From Actinomycetota bacterium (GTDB taxonomy: Bacteria > Actinomycetota > Acidimicrobiia > Acidimicrobiales > AC-14): DNA of 64,000 nt. Shown here piece by piece: positions 52,703 to 60,689 of the stretch. The notes below the pieces were generated by a model, which saw nothing but the letters and a program-made list of their open reading frames with translations, did no database searches and was not told the origin of the DNA. Every line of letters starts with the position of its first letter. The stretch's first letter is position 1. The translations under genes were made by a program, and so were the position numbers. The stretch is taken from contig JBFMCT010000002.1 of the NCBI GenBank assembly GCA_040754375.1, positions 108,058 through 172,057 on the forward strand, read 5' to 3'.

Positions 52703-53368
52703 ATGACCCGGCCGTGCCTGGTGCTCGACTTCGACGGGACCATCCTCGACACCGAGGGGCCCGTATACCGCTCTTGGTGGGAGCTGTGGTCCGACCATGG
52801 TGAGGAACTGGTACTGGCCGAGTGGCAGGCGATCATCGGCACCGACGGCGTGTTCGACCCCTGGGCCGAGCTGCTGCGGCGGACGGGCCGGTCCCTCGAC
52901 CCCGTCCTGCTCGATCGCCGGCGCGCCCGCCGCGACGAGCTCCTGGCCGGGCACGCCCCCCGGCCCGGGGTACTGGAGTGGCTCGACGAGGCCGACGACC
53001 TGGGCGTGCCCGTGGGCGTGGCGTCGTCGTCGCCCCCCGAGTGGGTCGAGCGCCACCTCGCCCGTCTCGGGCTACGCCAGCGGTTCGCATGCCTGGTGTG
53101 CTGCGACGGCGTCGTACCGGTGAAGCCCGACCCCACGTCCTACCGGTTGGCGTGCGATCGCCTGGGGGGTGACCCGGGGCGGTCGGTGGCCGTGGAGGAC
53201 TCGCCTCACGGGGTGGTGGCCGCCCTCGGCGCGGGACTGCTCACGGTGGCCGTGCCCCACCCCCTCACCGACGGGCTCGATCTCTCGGCTGCCCACCTCA
53301 CCCTGCGGTCGCTGGAGGAGATGACGCTGGCGGCCGCCCTGGCCGCGGCCGAACTACCCCGGGCGTAG
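52703..53368 (+). CDS. HAD-superfamily hydrolase
   Basis: A 221-residue haloacid dehalogenase-type phosphatase or phosphoglucomutase. The nucleophile motif is VLDFDGTILDTEG (DxDGT), motif II is VASSSPPEW, the Lys is in VPVKPDPTSY and the acidic motif is VAVEDSPHGVVAA. A helical cap lies between residues 15 and 85. Sequence style matches the beta-phosphoglucomutase/GPH-like subgroup, with the substrate unassigned. Confidence 0.92.
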   Translation: MTRPCLVLDFDGTILDTEGPVYRSWWELWSDHGEELVLAEWQAIIGTDGVFDPWAELLRRTGRSLDPVLLDRRRARRDELLAGHAPRPGVLEWLDEADDLGVPVGVASSSPPEWVERHLARLGLRQRFACLVCCDGVVPVKPDPTSYRLACDRLGGDPGRSVAVEDSPHGVVAALGAGLLTVAVPHPLTDGLDLSAAHLTLRSLEEMTLAAALAAAELPRA

Positions 53369-53418
53369 CCAGCTCGACCGGAGCGGGCTACGGTCGGCCC
53401 CAGCGGAGCCGCCGGGAG

Positions 53419-55263
53419 GTGGGCGTGGACTACGGCAAGTTGGGCGCGGGCCTGGTGGCGGCCCTCAACGACTACGAGCGCGAAGGAAGGCCCGCGCTGG
53501 AGCGCCACGTAGGCGTCCTGGGGCTGGTCTCGGTGTCCATGTCCGCGAAAGCGGCCCGGGTGGTGGTGTTCATCCACTGCGAGCCGGGTGCGTCTCTCGA
53601 CCACCTGGCCACCGGGGGGATCGAGATCAACGGGGGCGACGGCGGCGTCCGCACGGGGATCGTCCCCCTCGACGCCCTCGGGCGGCTGACCGACGACCCA
53701 GCCGTGAAGCGGGTCGTCCCGGCCGTGCAGCTCGAGCCGCTGATGGACCTGGCGGCCGAGAAGGTGGGACTACCGGCGCTGAGAGCGTCGTCCGGCCTGA
53801 CCGGCCAGGGCGTGATCGTCGGGGTGGTCGACACCGGGATCGAGGTGAGCCACCCCAACTTCGAGGGCCGAGTGCTGCGGGTGTGGGACCAGACGCTCAA
53901 CGGCGGGGGCGTGGCCGAGGGCGGCTACGGGCTGGAGCTCGAGGGCACCATGCTCGAGCTCAGCCGAGACACCAACGGCCACGGGTCCCACGTGGCCGGC
54001 ATCGCCGCCTCGGCCGACTTCACCTACTCGGGCGTGGCCCCCGGAGCCGATCTGTTGATCGTCAAGACCGACCTGATGACCGCTCACATCGCCGACGCAG
54101 TGCGCTACATCTTCCGGGTGGCGGGCGAGCTGGGCCGGCCTGCGGTCGTCAACCTCAGCCTGGGCGGGCACGGCGACGCCCACGACGGGACCGATCCGCT
54201 GTCCCAGATCGTCGACGGGGCCAGCGGGCCCGGGCGGGTCGTGTGCTGTGCCGCCGGCAACGAAGGCAACGACAACATCCACGCCCAGTTCCGGCTGGAG
54301 CCGGGCTGCGCCAGGACTGTCCCCACAGCCATGCTCCAGGTGCCGCCGGGACGGACGCCCCCCTACGCGTCCTTCAACGGGTGGTACTCGGCGGCCGACG
54401 ACGTCCAGGTGGCCGTCATCTCACCGTCCAACATGGCCACGCCCTTCCAGGGGGTCATCGAGGGGGCCAACCCCGCACAGGTGTACGACCTCGCTGACGG
54501 GGAGGTCGAGCTGATCACGCCGCCCGCCGACCCCATGAACGGCGACGTGAACTTCCTGGTCGTCATCGCGCCCCACCCCCTGGCCCCCGACGCGGCCGTG
54601 CCCGCGCACCCTTGGCGCATCAAGGTGAGGGCCGGGCCCACGGTCGAGAGCGGCCTGGTCGACATCTGGAGCATCCGGGGCCGGGTGGCCCAGTTCACGG
54701 GCCCGACGGTGTCGGACACCATGAAGGTCGGGGCACCGGGGGCGGCCACCAGGGCGGTGACCGTGGGCGCCTACACGACCCGGTCGTCGTGGGAGAACAT
54801 CTGGGGCAACCCCCACGACAGCGGGCTCGAGCCCGACGACATCGCCGACTTCAGCAGCGAAGGCCCGCGCCGCGACGGCGCCGAGAAGCCCGACTTGGCC
54901 GCGCCCGGCGCCATGATCGTCTCTTGCTTGTCCAAGCACGCGGGTGTCGCCCCCGAGGTGCTGATCGACAGCCTGAACACGGTCATGGCCGGCACCAGCC
55001 AGGCCACCCCGTTCGTGGCCGGCCTGGTGGCCCTGCTGCTCGAACGCGACCCTGGGTTGACGCCCGAGGCGGCCAAGGCGATGCTCAGGGCCGCCTCGTC
55101 GGTCCCCGGCCAGCCGGCTGGGACCTTCGACCTCAAGTGGGGCTACGGCCTGGTCGACGCTAACAAGCTGGCCGCCCCGGCCAAGAAGGCCCCGGCCAAG
55201 AAGGCCCCGGCCAAGAAGGCCCCGGCCAAGAAGGCCCCGGCCAAGAAGAAGGCTGCCGGCTAG
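53419..55263 (+). CDS. subtilisin-like S8 peptidase with Ala/Pro/Lys repeat tail
   Basis: A 614-residue serine peptidase. The triad is visible as Asp in [14 protein letters not shown], His in [12 protein letters not shown] and Ser in [16 protein letters not shown]. The oxyanion Asn lies in [11 protein letters not shown] large insertion (about residues 290-450) interrupts the catalytic domain between the oxyanion Asn and the Ser, as in some cell-wall and CspA-like subtilases. There is no signal peptide, so the enzyme may be cytoplasmic or exported in another way. The C-terminus is (APAKK)5 then KAAG, a histone-H1-like basic tail. GGGAGGTGGGC precedes the GTG. Confidence 0.92.
   Translation: MGVDYGKLGAGLVAALNDYEREGRPALERHVGVLGLVSVSMSAKAARVVVFIHCEPGASLDHLATGGIEINGGDGGVRTGIVPLDALGRLTDDPAVKRVVPAVQLEPLMDLAAEKVGLPALRASSGLTGQGVIVGVVDTGIEVSHPNFEGRVLRVWDQTLNGGGVAEGGYGLELEGTMLELSRDTNGHGSHVAGIAASADFTYSGVAPGADLLIVKTDLMTAHIADAVRYIFRVAGELGRPAVVNLSLGGHGDAHDGTDPLSQIVDGASGPGRVVCCAAGNEGNDNIHAQFRLEPGCARTVPTAMLQVPPGRTPPYASFNGWYSAADDVQVAVISPSNMATPFQGVIEGANPAQVYDLADGEVELITPPADPMNGDVNFLVVIAPHPLAPDAAVPAHPWRIKVRAGPTVESGLVDIWSIRGRVAQFTGPTVSDTMKVGAPGAATRAVTVGAYTTRSSWENIWGNPHDSGLEPDDIADFSSEGPRRDGAEKPDLAAPGAMIVSCLSKHAGVAPEVLIDSLNTVMAGTSQATPFVAGLVALLLERDPGLTPEAAKAMLRAASSVPGQPAGTFDLKWGYGLVDANKLAAPAKKAPAKKAPAKKAPAKKAPAKKKAAG
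55174..55248 (+). repeat. five tandem 15-bp repeats encoding APAKK
   Basis: Five in-frame copies of a GCCCCGGCCAAGAAG unit form the basic tail of the S8 peptidase. Near-identical repeats can change number by slippage. Confidence 0.9.
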
Positions 55264-55376
55264 CGCCAGCTAGCACGCCCGCCAGGGGGTTGGGGCAGCC
55301 GGGGGGCCGCCCAGCCCCACGGCCAAGCCGAGGTCAGCCGGCTGGTGCCGTCGAGTTAGGCGCTCAACGCTGCTCC

Positions 55377-55883
55377 TTACTGCACGTCCAGACCGATCGT
55401 CGCCCACCTCCTTACGTGCGGGTCGGCGTCCGTCTCTAGCTCGAGAAGCGCTGCCTGAACCTCCGGTTCCATCGGAGACCCGGCGGAAAGCGCCAAGGAC
55501 TTTGCGGCAATCAGACGGTAGCGGTAGTCCTCATGCCTGAAGTAGTCGAGGCCGCCGTTCGCATCCTTCCGTCCCCATATATGAAGCATTGCAGTGGCGA
55601 TCCCTTGTATGAGTTCTAGGTCATCTACCTCACCCAAATAGACAAGTAGGACGGACTCAATGTGGCTGATTAGGGCATCATCACCAAACTCTGCGGCGCG
55701 ACCCAATGCTAATGCCGCGTGCAGGCTGACCCTCATGGAACTCGAAGCCAGAAGAGGACCTGCAACTTCTACTAGGACAGCGGGGTCCTGCCGTGCTATA
55801 CTAAGAAGCTCGTCATCTAGCCGTACCAGATCCATGGAATCACTATTGAGGGCCGCCTCGATGTGTGAACGGCTCAAGGACAT
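55377..55883 (-). CDS. HEAT-like repeat protein, possible immunity protein
   Basis: A 168-residue, all-helical protein. Repeats such as VLVEVAGPLLASSSMRVSLH, AALALGRAAEFGDDALI, YRYRLIAAKSLALSAG and DPHVRRWATIGLDV have the HEAT style. Codon use is clearly less GC-rich than in the core genes. Many immunity proteins of Rhs/CDI toxins are HEAT-like, and this gene lies at the downstream end of a broken Rhs locus, so an immunity role is a reasonable inference. The ATG at 55883 is preferred. The frame is open upstream to 56039 through a PA14-like remnant. Confidence 0.6.
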   Translation of the reverse strand: MSLSRSHIEAALNSDSMDLVRLDDELLSIARQDPAVLVEVAGPLLASSSMRVSLHAALALGRAAEFGDDALISHIESVLLVYLGEVDDLELIQGIATAMLHIWGRKDANGGLDYFRHEDYRYRLIAAKSLALSAGSPMEPEVQAALLELETDADPHVRRWATIGLDVQ

Positions 55884-55919
55884 TCGGGTCCATTCTCGGC
55901 AATCAGCATTACCATTGTC

Positions 55920-56225
55920 CACTGTAGGCCTCTCTACAGATGGCGCGGTTAGCCTGAGATCGCCAAAGATCCCGGGCCCGGGCCCCTCCACGGCCAGCTC
56001 GCCGTGAACGTCGCCGTCCGTGCCGGCGCCCTCGACCACCAGGGTGTCCGCGACCTAGAGCCGGACGTTGCCCGTGGCCCAGGCCCCCAGGCGCCGACGG
56101 GCAGCACGACCTCGCCGCTGAAGCGGGCCGAGAACGCCCCGCCCAGGGCGGGCCGGCCGTTGACCAGGCCGGCCACGGGAAAGTTGGAGGCGAAGGTGCG
56201 CGCCGCGGCCTGCCGGCCGCCGGAT
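55920..56225 (-). pseudogene. PA14-like domain fragment, degenerate
   Basis: On the minus strand, the text FASNFPVAGLVNGRPALGG and FSARFSGEVVLPVGAW continues in a shifted frame as GNVRL, stop, VADTLVVEGAG. The pattern FSxRFxGxVxLPV...VRLxVxDTLVVE resembles a PA14 beta-barrel. It has lost its start, has a frameshift near 56088 and an in-frame TAG. PA14 domains occur in the N-terminal part of some actinobacterial Rhs proteins, so this is probably a displaced piece of the neighbouring locus. Confidence 0.5.
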
Positions 56226-56237
56226 CCTGGGATTCGA

Positions 56238-56699
56238 TCAGGGTCGGCTTGTCGTAGTTACCGCGCTGAGTGAGGTGTATGTGGAGGGATTGAAGAACTG
56301 GCTCGGGTCAAGGAATCGCAGGCTCCCAGGACTTAGTTCCTCCAGGCTGAACTTGAGCGGGGGGCTGTCGGCGACCCGAAGCAGGTACTCCGAGTGCTTC
56401 GGTACGTTGGCGTTGAACATCAGCGGGCAAACCACGGCTCCATCGACATCGGGATCAGATGCCCACTCGCCGACTACGAACGATGGCCGCTCCAAGACAG
56501 TCCCATCGATTGACTCTATTCGAAGTTGACGACGCGCCTCCACGGTGCAGGGAGTTCCCAGCACGACTGGCCCCGCTGAGCGCACATCCATCGTCCCCGA
56601 TATCGGAACAGTCCCCGTGTTCATCGCCTGACGGGCACTTTCTGATCCGCAAGAGGCTAGGCCGAACAGGATCAGTATGAGGATAGGGGCAAGACTCAC
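56238..56699 (-). CDS. lipoprotein next to Rhs tip, possible immunity protein
   Basis: A 153-residue lipoprotein: signal peptide LAPILILILFGLASC, then a beta-rich domain (VVLGTPCTVEARRQLRIESI, PSFVVGEWASDPDVDGAVVC, SEYLLRVADSPPLKFSLEEL). No family is recognised. Its ATG overlaps the stop of the displaced Rhs tip frame by 4 bases (ATGA), the coupling seen between toxins and immunity genes. Base composition is lower in GC than the core. A surface-anchored immunity role is an inference. Confidence 0.65.
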   Translation of the reverse strand: MSLAPILILILFGLASCGSESARQAMNTGTVPISGTMDVRSAGPVVLGTPCTVEARRQLRIESIDGTVLERPSFVVGEWASDPDVDGAVVCPLMFNANVPKHSEYLLRVADSPPLKFSLEELSPGSLRFLDPSQFFNPSTYTSLSAVTTTSRP

Positions 56700-57160
56700 T
56701 GTGGCTTCCTAACGGCTCGAGGACAAGTTGTCTTGTCACTACTGCTATACACCAGAATAGGGTTCTCTCTGTCGTTACTGAGACCAAGGTGGGCAGCGGC
56801 CTCCAGGTTTCCTGCACTACAGTTCAGCGCGCTACCAATCGAATTGAACAGTGTGCTGTACGGAATGACTGCGACGTTCTGGGGGCCGAACGTCGCTAGC
56901 GCTGAGACAAAGTTCCACACGCAGAGCTCGGTCTTGTTCTCCTTGGCAGATAGACAGCCGTAGCTGACCCACTGTCCCGTCTCAGCGACGTTCCTAAATG
57001 CTGTCTGGAGCTGGCTACGCTTACTTGGTCCACATCCCCAGAATTTCCAGAACGCCCATCCACACACCCATCGAGATCGAACCCTTGACCGGGTCCCCGA
57101 AGGCGTAGTCGTAGTCGTTCGCCGACCCGCCCTCCACGGGGTCGGTGCGGACGTTCGGGG
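56696..57160 (-). pseudogene. displaced Rhs core end with alternative C-terminal tip
   Basis: A second copy of the Rhs core end occurs here in broken form: [20 protein letters not shown] is readable at about 57150-57090. One base is missing near 57084 compared with the copy at 58017-58087. A tip-like domain follows in another frame (SQLQTAFRNVAETGQWVSYG, LCVWNFVSALATFGPQNVAV, LFNSIGSALNCSAGNLEAAA) and ends at 56696. It has no start of its own. The arrangement matches orphan toxin tips kept downstream of Rhs genes for recombination. Confidence 0.65.
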
Positions 57161-57331
57161 ACGTGGCCTGCCCAGCGGCAACATGAAGCCTTACGGGTAC
57201 GACCGCATCTCATGGCTGTCGCTGTCGACGTGCGACGGTCGGCCGTCGTAAGCGACGATGATCCGTCGTACCGGACAACGAGGCGCCGAGGCCGGGGAAC
57301 GAGCCGTGCCGCTCAGCGACTGCTAGACCTG

Positions 57332-57574
57332 TCACGAAGCTGACCCAGCTCGCCGCCGCACCGCTCGTCGTACGAGGAGCCACGCCGCACCGATCCCGCC
57401 CACCAGAGGGAGCGCGATCTCTACGCGAAGCCCGATAGAGGCCCCCAGAAGATCAAGGAGGCCTGCTCCAACGAGAAGCGCGACCAGCACAATGAAGACG
57501 GTTCGGAGCATCGATTCGAGTACCGGGCAGCGGACTGTGTGCCAGAAGCCACCCCCGCATTGGTTGCAGGCCAT
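57332..57574 (-). CDS. small two-helix membrane protein, possible immunity protein
   Basis: An 80-residue protein beginning ACNQCGGGFWHTVRCPVL, with a zinc-ribbon-like CxxC and one more Cys. Two membrane helices (TVFIVLVALLVGAGLLDLLG and VEIALPLVGGIGAAWLLVRR) and a basic tail follow. It lies 22 bases after the last stop of the main Rhs tip, the place where an immunity gene is expected. Small membrane proteins serve as immunity to pore-forming or membrane-acting tips, but this is inference. No family is recognised. Confidence 0.6.
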   Translation of the reverse strand: MACNQCGGGFWHTVRCPVLESMLRTVFIVLVALLVGAGLLDLLGASIGLRVEIALPLVGGIGAAWLLVRRAVRRRAGSAS

Positions 57575-57596
57575 CAGTCGGTGCCCCCGGAATCCA

Positions 57597-59149
57597 TCAG
57601 CACCGAACTTTGACGGCGTTGCTAGCGAGGCCGCCGGCGGAAAGGCCGCTCCCGACTCGGTCGGCGACTGCCTTCGACGCGACCTGCCCCGCATCGTCCG
57701 CGACCTGAGAGGCGCCGGCGAAGAACGACCCGGCGGCGGCACCGGCAGCACCGAGGCCCACTGCCGTTGCGATCCGCTCCCCACGACAAGGACCGGGATC
57801 AGTCGGCTCCGCTGCGACTCCTTAGCCCAGCGGCAGTCGCGGCGAGGGCGACCGAGGTTCCTCCTGTTGCCGGTATGGCGGCGATCGCCACCGCGATATC
57901 TCCCGCTCGCAGGAGTCCTGAGCGGTGGTCGTAGACCCACTCGCCAGCACCCCGCAGCCGCTCGGCCTGTCGATCGCGACACTTCTTGCGCCAAAGCTGC
58001 GCACATTCGCCGGTCAGATCGAACCCGTTGACCGGATCCCCGAAGGCGTAGTCGTAGTCGTTGCACGACCCCCCCTCCACGGGGTCGACGGAGAGGAAGC
58101 GGCCGAGGGAGGGGGGGGTAGGGGCGGGCTCCCATCTGGGTTATGTCGATACCGGGGGCGTGGTCGTGGAGGCGCTGGTGGGAGCCCAGCCAGCCGTAGG
58201 AGGCGTCGTCGGGGGAGTTGTCGGCCAGGCCGGCCAGGGGGGCGCCGAAGGGGTCGTAGGTGCGGGTGGGCCCGACCTTGGCCCCGGCGGCGTCGGTGGT
58301 GGCCAGCACGTCGCCGTGGAGGTTGGGCAGGTCCCAGGACTCCCCTGCGGGGCCCTTGGTGACCAGAACCCCCCCGAGGGCCACGAGGTGACGGTGGGTG
58401 ACGGTGCCCGAGGCGTCGGCCGCCCAGGCGGGGGCGTCGCCCGGGCCGGCGTGGCCGTAGCGCACGGTGGTGTTGCCACCGGGGAGCGGCTGTGTGCGCG
58501 ACACCACCCGCCCGGTGGTGTCGCGCAGGTAGGAGACGGTGGCCCCGCCCTCGGCGGAGGCGGCCACGTTGAGCCCGGCCCCGTCGTAGGAGAACGACTG
58601 GGCCCCCATGGCCACCGTCGAGCCCCGGTGGCCGTAGGAGAACGAGGAGGGCGCCCCCGCGCCGGCGGCCGAGACCAGGCGGTGGGCCAGGTCGTGGCAC
58701 CAGGAGGTGGCTTCGCCCCCGTCGGCCGAGGACGTGGTGCGGTTGGAGGCCCGGCCGGCCATCGGGTTGGGGCAGCCGGGGCCGTCGTCGAACCCGTAGG
58801 CGCGCGAGGTGGCCCCGCCCGGGCCCCACAGCCAGGCCGAGGTGAGCCGGCCGGCACCGTCGTAGAGGTAGTTCTCCGAGCCGGCCAGCCCGAAGCCGGG
58901 CCCGGGGAGGGCGTCGTTGCCGTCCACCCGCTCGTCGGCCACCCGGCCGTCGGGGGAGCGGGCCACCTCGTGGGAGGCCACCACCCCCGAGGGCGAGCCC
59001 CACTCCAGGGCGGACGGCCGGCCCGCCCCGTCGTAGGGGAGGCCGCCCGTGGCGGGCAGGCGGGCACCGTTGGCGTAGGTCACCGACGCCAGCATGCCCT
59101 GCTCTCGCCAACCGGCTCGCCGAGGCCACCCTCTATGACGGCCGACCAC
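57597..59149 (-). pseudogene. 5'-truncated, frameshifted Rhs/YD-repeat protein gene
   Basis: On the minus strand about 340 residues of an Rhs core read from 59100 to 58120, with YD-type repeats such as ENYLYDGAGRLTSAWLWGPG, YLRDTTGRVVSRTQPLPGG and [12 protein letters not shown]8 tract at 58112-58119 then shifts the frame. The next frame gives the core end [33 protein letters not shown] and a tip ending at 57799. A third frame (GAAGAAAGSFFAGASQVADD) continues to 57597. Typical Rhs proteins exceed 1,200 residues. The N-terminal part and any start are missing. Confidence 0.8.
58017..58087. repeat. Rhs core-end repeat, copy 1 (copy 2 at 57075-57145)
   Basis: About 70 bases encoding the conserved Rhs core end occur twice, here and about 940 bases downstream on the minus strand, with a few changes and one deleted base in copy 2. 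Such repeats allow tip exchange by recombination. Confidence 0.8.
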
Positions 59150-59219
59150 GGCGTCAAGGGCGCCGAATGACGACGGCGACGAAGGTCACGTGTCCCATGT
59201 CCCTCGTTAGGGTGGCGAG

Positions 59220-59480
59220 GTGCCCAGGCTGGCCGCGTTCTACGGGATCGTCATCTACATGTACATCCGCGACCATGGCCTTGCTCACTTTCACGCCCGA
59301 TACGGCGAGGACGAGGCAGTCATCGAAGTTGTGACGGGCAAGTTGCTGGCGGGCGGGCTCCCGCGGCGTCAGATGACGATGGTGCGGGAGTGGACAGAAC
59401 TCCACCACCATGAGCTGCTGACGGCCTGGCAGAGGGCAAGCATGGGCGAGCCGCCGGGTACGATCGAGCCGTTGCCATGA
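59220..59480 (+). CDS. DUF4160 protein
   Basis: An 86-residue protein starting GTG: AAFYGIVIYMYIRDHGLAHF, then HARYGEDEAVIEVVTGKLLA and LPRRQMTMVREWTELHHHEL. This is the DUF4160 family, with the conserved MYxxDHxxxHFHARYGExxA core. DUF4160 genes nearly always pair with DUF2442 genes, and the pair is suspected to be a toxin-antitoxin or mobile-element module, but the activity is not established. Its stop overlaps the next ATG by 4 bases. Confidence 0.88.
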   Translation: MPRLAAFYGIVIYMYIRDHGLAHFHARYGEDEAVIEVVTGKLLAGGLPRRQMTMVREWTELHHHELLTAWQRASMGEPPGTIEPLP

Positions 59481-59779
59481 CCTCGTCTGACGTCACCCCG
59501 GCAGTAGTTGGCGTCGCCGTGATGCGGCCGTACTTGATGCGCCTGCTGTTCAGCGATGGGGTAGTACGCGACATCCAGTACGTCCCCCGTGAGGGCCGTG
59601 GGTCATTGCTCGAGCCACTGGCAGATCCTGGGTACTTCGCGCTCGTCCGAGTCGACCAGGAGGCCCGGACGGTCGTTTGGCCGAACGGGCTCGACCTCGC
59701 TCCGGAGGTGTTGCACGGTGACTTCGAACCCGCCGATGACCTTGGGTTCAAGGACGTGACAGCCCGCCAACCGGCGTAG
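59477..59779 (+). CDS. DUF2442 protein
   Basis: A 100-residue protein with VAVMRPYLMRLLFSDGVVRD, PLADPGYFALVRVDQEARTV and VWPNGLDLAPEVLHGDFE, the standard DUF2442 pattern (FxDGxxxxxD ... WPNGxDxxPExL). It partners DUF4160 and may bind it or DNA as the antitoxin-like member. Role inferred from the conserved pairing only. Confidence 0.88.
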   Translation: MTSSDVTPAVVGVAVMRPYLMRLLFSDGVVRDIQYVPREGRGSLLEPLADPGYFALVRVDQEARTVVWPNGLDLAPEVLHGDFEPADDLGFKDVTARQPA

Positions 59780-60177
59780 CGAACGTGGGGAGCGCGGGCC
59801 TCGTCCGCTACCCACTGTGGCGACGGTCGAGACGAGCACGACCAAAGGTGCCCGGCCTCGGGTCGGAGGCTCGAGCCAGCGGCGCACGGGGCGGGGGGGT
59901 AATCAACCTGGTAATCCAGCAGGGCTTGAACGGGCGGAGGGAACGGACTCAGCCGGCGATGCACATGCTCTGACCTGCACTGGAGCGGCGGGAGCGGTGT
60001 CAGGCGGGGTACCCAGCGGCCCTCTCAAGATTGAGACACGGGTTCGAACCCCGTTGGGACTGCAAGCGCCCGAGACGCAGCCCCTCACCGGCGGGCCCTG
60101 CAGCCCGACCGACGGCCTCGAGTGGACCGCCGCCGTGGGCTTCATAGGGGGCATTCGCCGGTGTCCTGACGGCGTCG
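59780..60177 (+). other. gene-free stretch with 3' half of a class II tRNA-like sequence
   Basis: No gene is recognised in these 398 bases. At 60023-60036 a hairpin TCTCAA-GA-TTGAGA resembles a long variable arm. It is followed by a perfect T-arm at 60038-60054 (5-bp stem, loop TTCGAAC) and an acceptor-like TGGGACT plus G (60055-60062). The matching 5' half (AGTCCCA, D-arm, anticodon arm) is absent. A tRNA 3' remnant left by an integrating element is the likely explanation. Confidence 0.5.
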
Positions 60178-60672
60178 TCAGCCGTCGGGGGCGGGGTCGG
60201 CGTGCAGGACCGGGGGGGCCGGGGCCTTGGCCAGCTTGACCGTGAGGGTGATGAACAGGGCGTGGGCCAGGGCGCGGGCGGTCTCCTCGTCGTGCTCGAC
60301 GGGGACCGGGCCGCCGGACACGACCATTCCCTTGGCGGTGACGTCGAAGGACAGGGTGTTGAGGGTGGCGTCGGCTGGGCCCGGCAGCGACGAGTCGCGC
60401 AGCCCGGGCACCACGATGGGCCCGCCGTCGGTGCGGCTGATGGCGAGCGAGTAGCGGCCCGCGTCCGTGCGGGCCAGGGCCAGGGTGGCCGGCACCCGGG
60501 GGGCGTCGAGCGGTCCCTCGGGACGCAGCAGCACGACGCCTCGGTCGTCGATGGGGACCGAGATCGGCAGGGAGAGCCGGTGGCTCCCGTAGACGGCCAG
60601 GAGGCTGTCGCAGCCGGCCATGAGGTCGTCGGCGAAGATGGCCGCCCACCGCTTGGGGCCGCGCCTCCACAC
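60178..60672 (-). CDS. unknown protein downstream of radical SAM gene
   Basis: A 164-residue soluble protein with no signal peptide. It has RRGPKRWAAIFADDLMAGCD, then beta-rich sequence (RLSLPISVPIDDRGVVLLRP, TLNTLSFDVTAKGMVVSGG) and a C-terminal helix (EETARALAHALFITLTVKLA). No family recognised. The GTG at 60672 lies 18 bases after the radical SAM stop. An in-frame CTG overlapping that stop (CTGA) is another possible start. It is probably part of the same operon. Confidence 0.65.
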   Translation of the reverse strand: MWRRGPKRWAAIFADDLMAGCDSLLAVYGSHRLSLPISVPIDDRGVVLLRPEGPLDAPRVPATLALARTDAGRYSLAISRTDGGPIVVPGLRDSSLPGPADATLNTLSFDVTAKGMVVSGGPVPVEHDEETARALAHALFITLTVKLAKAPAPPVLHADPAPDG

Positions 60673-60689
60673 CCGCGTGCCCGGGCGGG

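Noticed and set aside
55174..55248. 15-bp tandem repeats considered as a non-coding array
   Set aside because: They are in frame and encode the APAKK tail of the subtilase.
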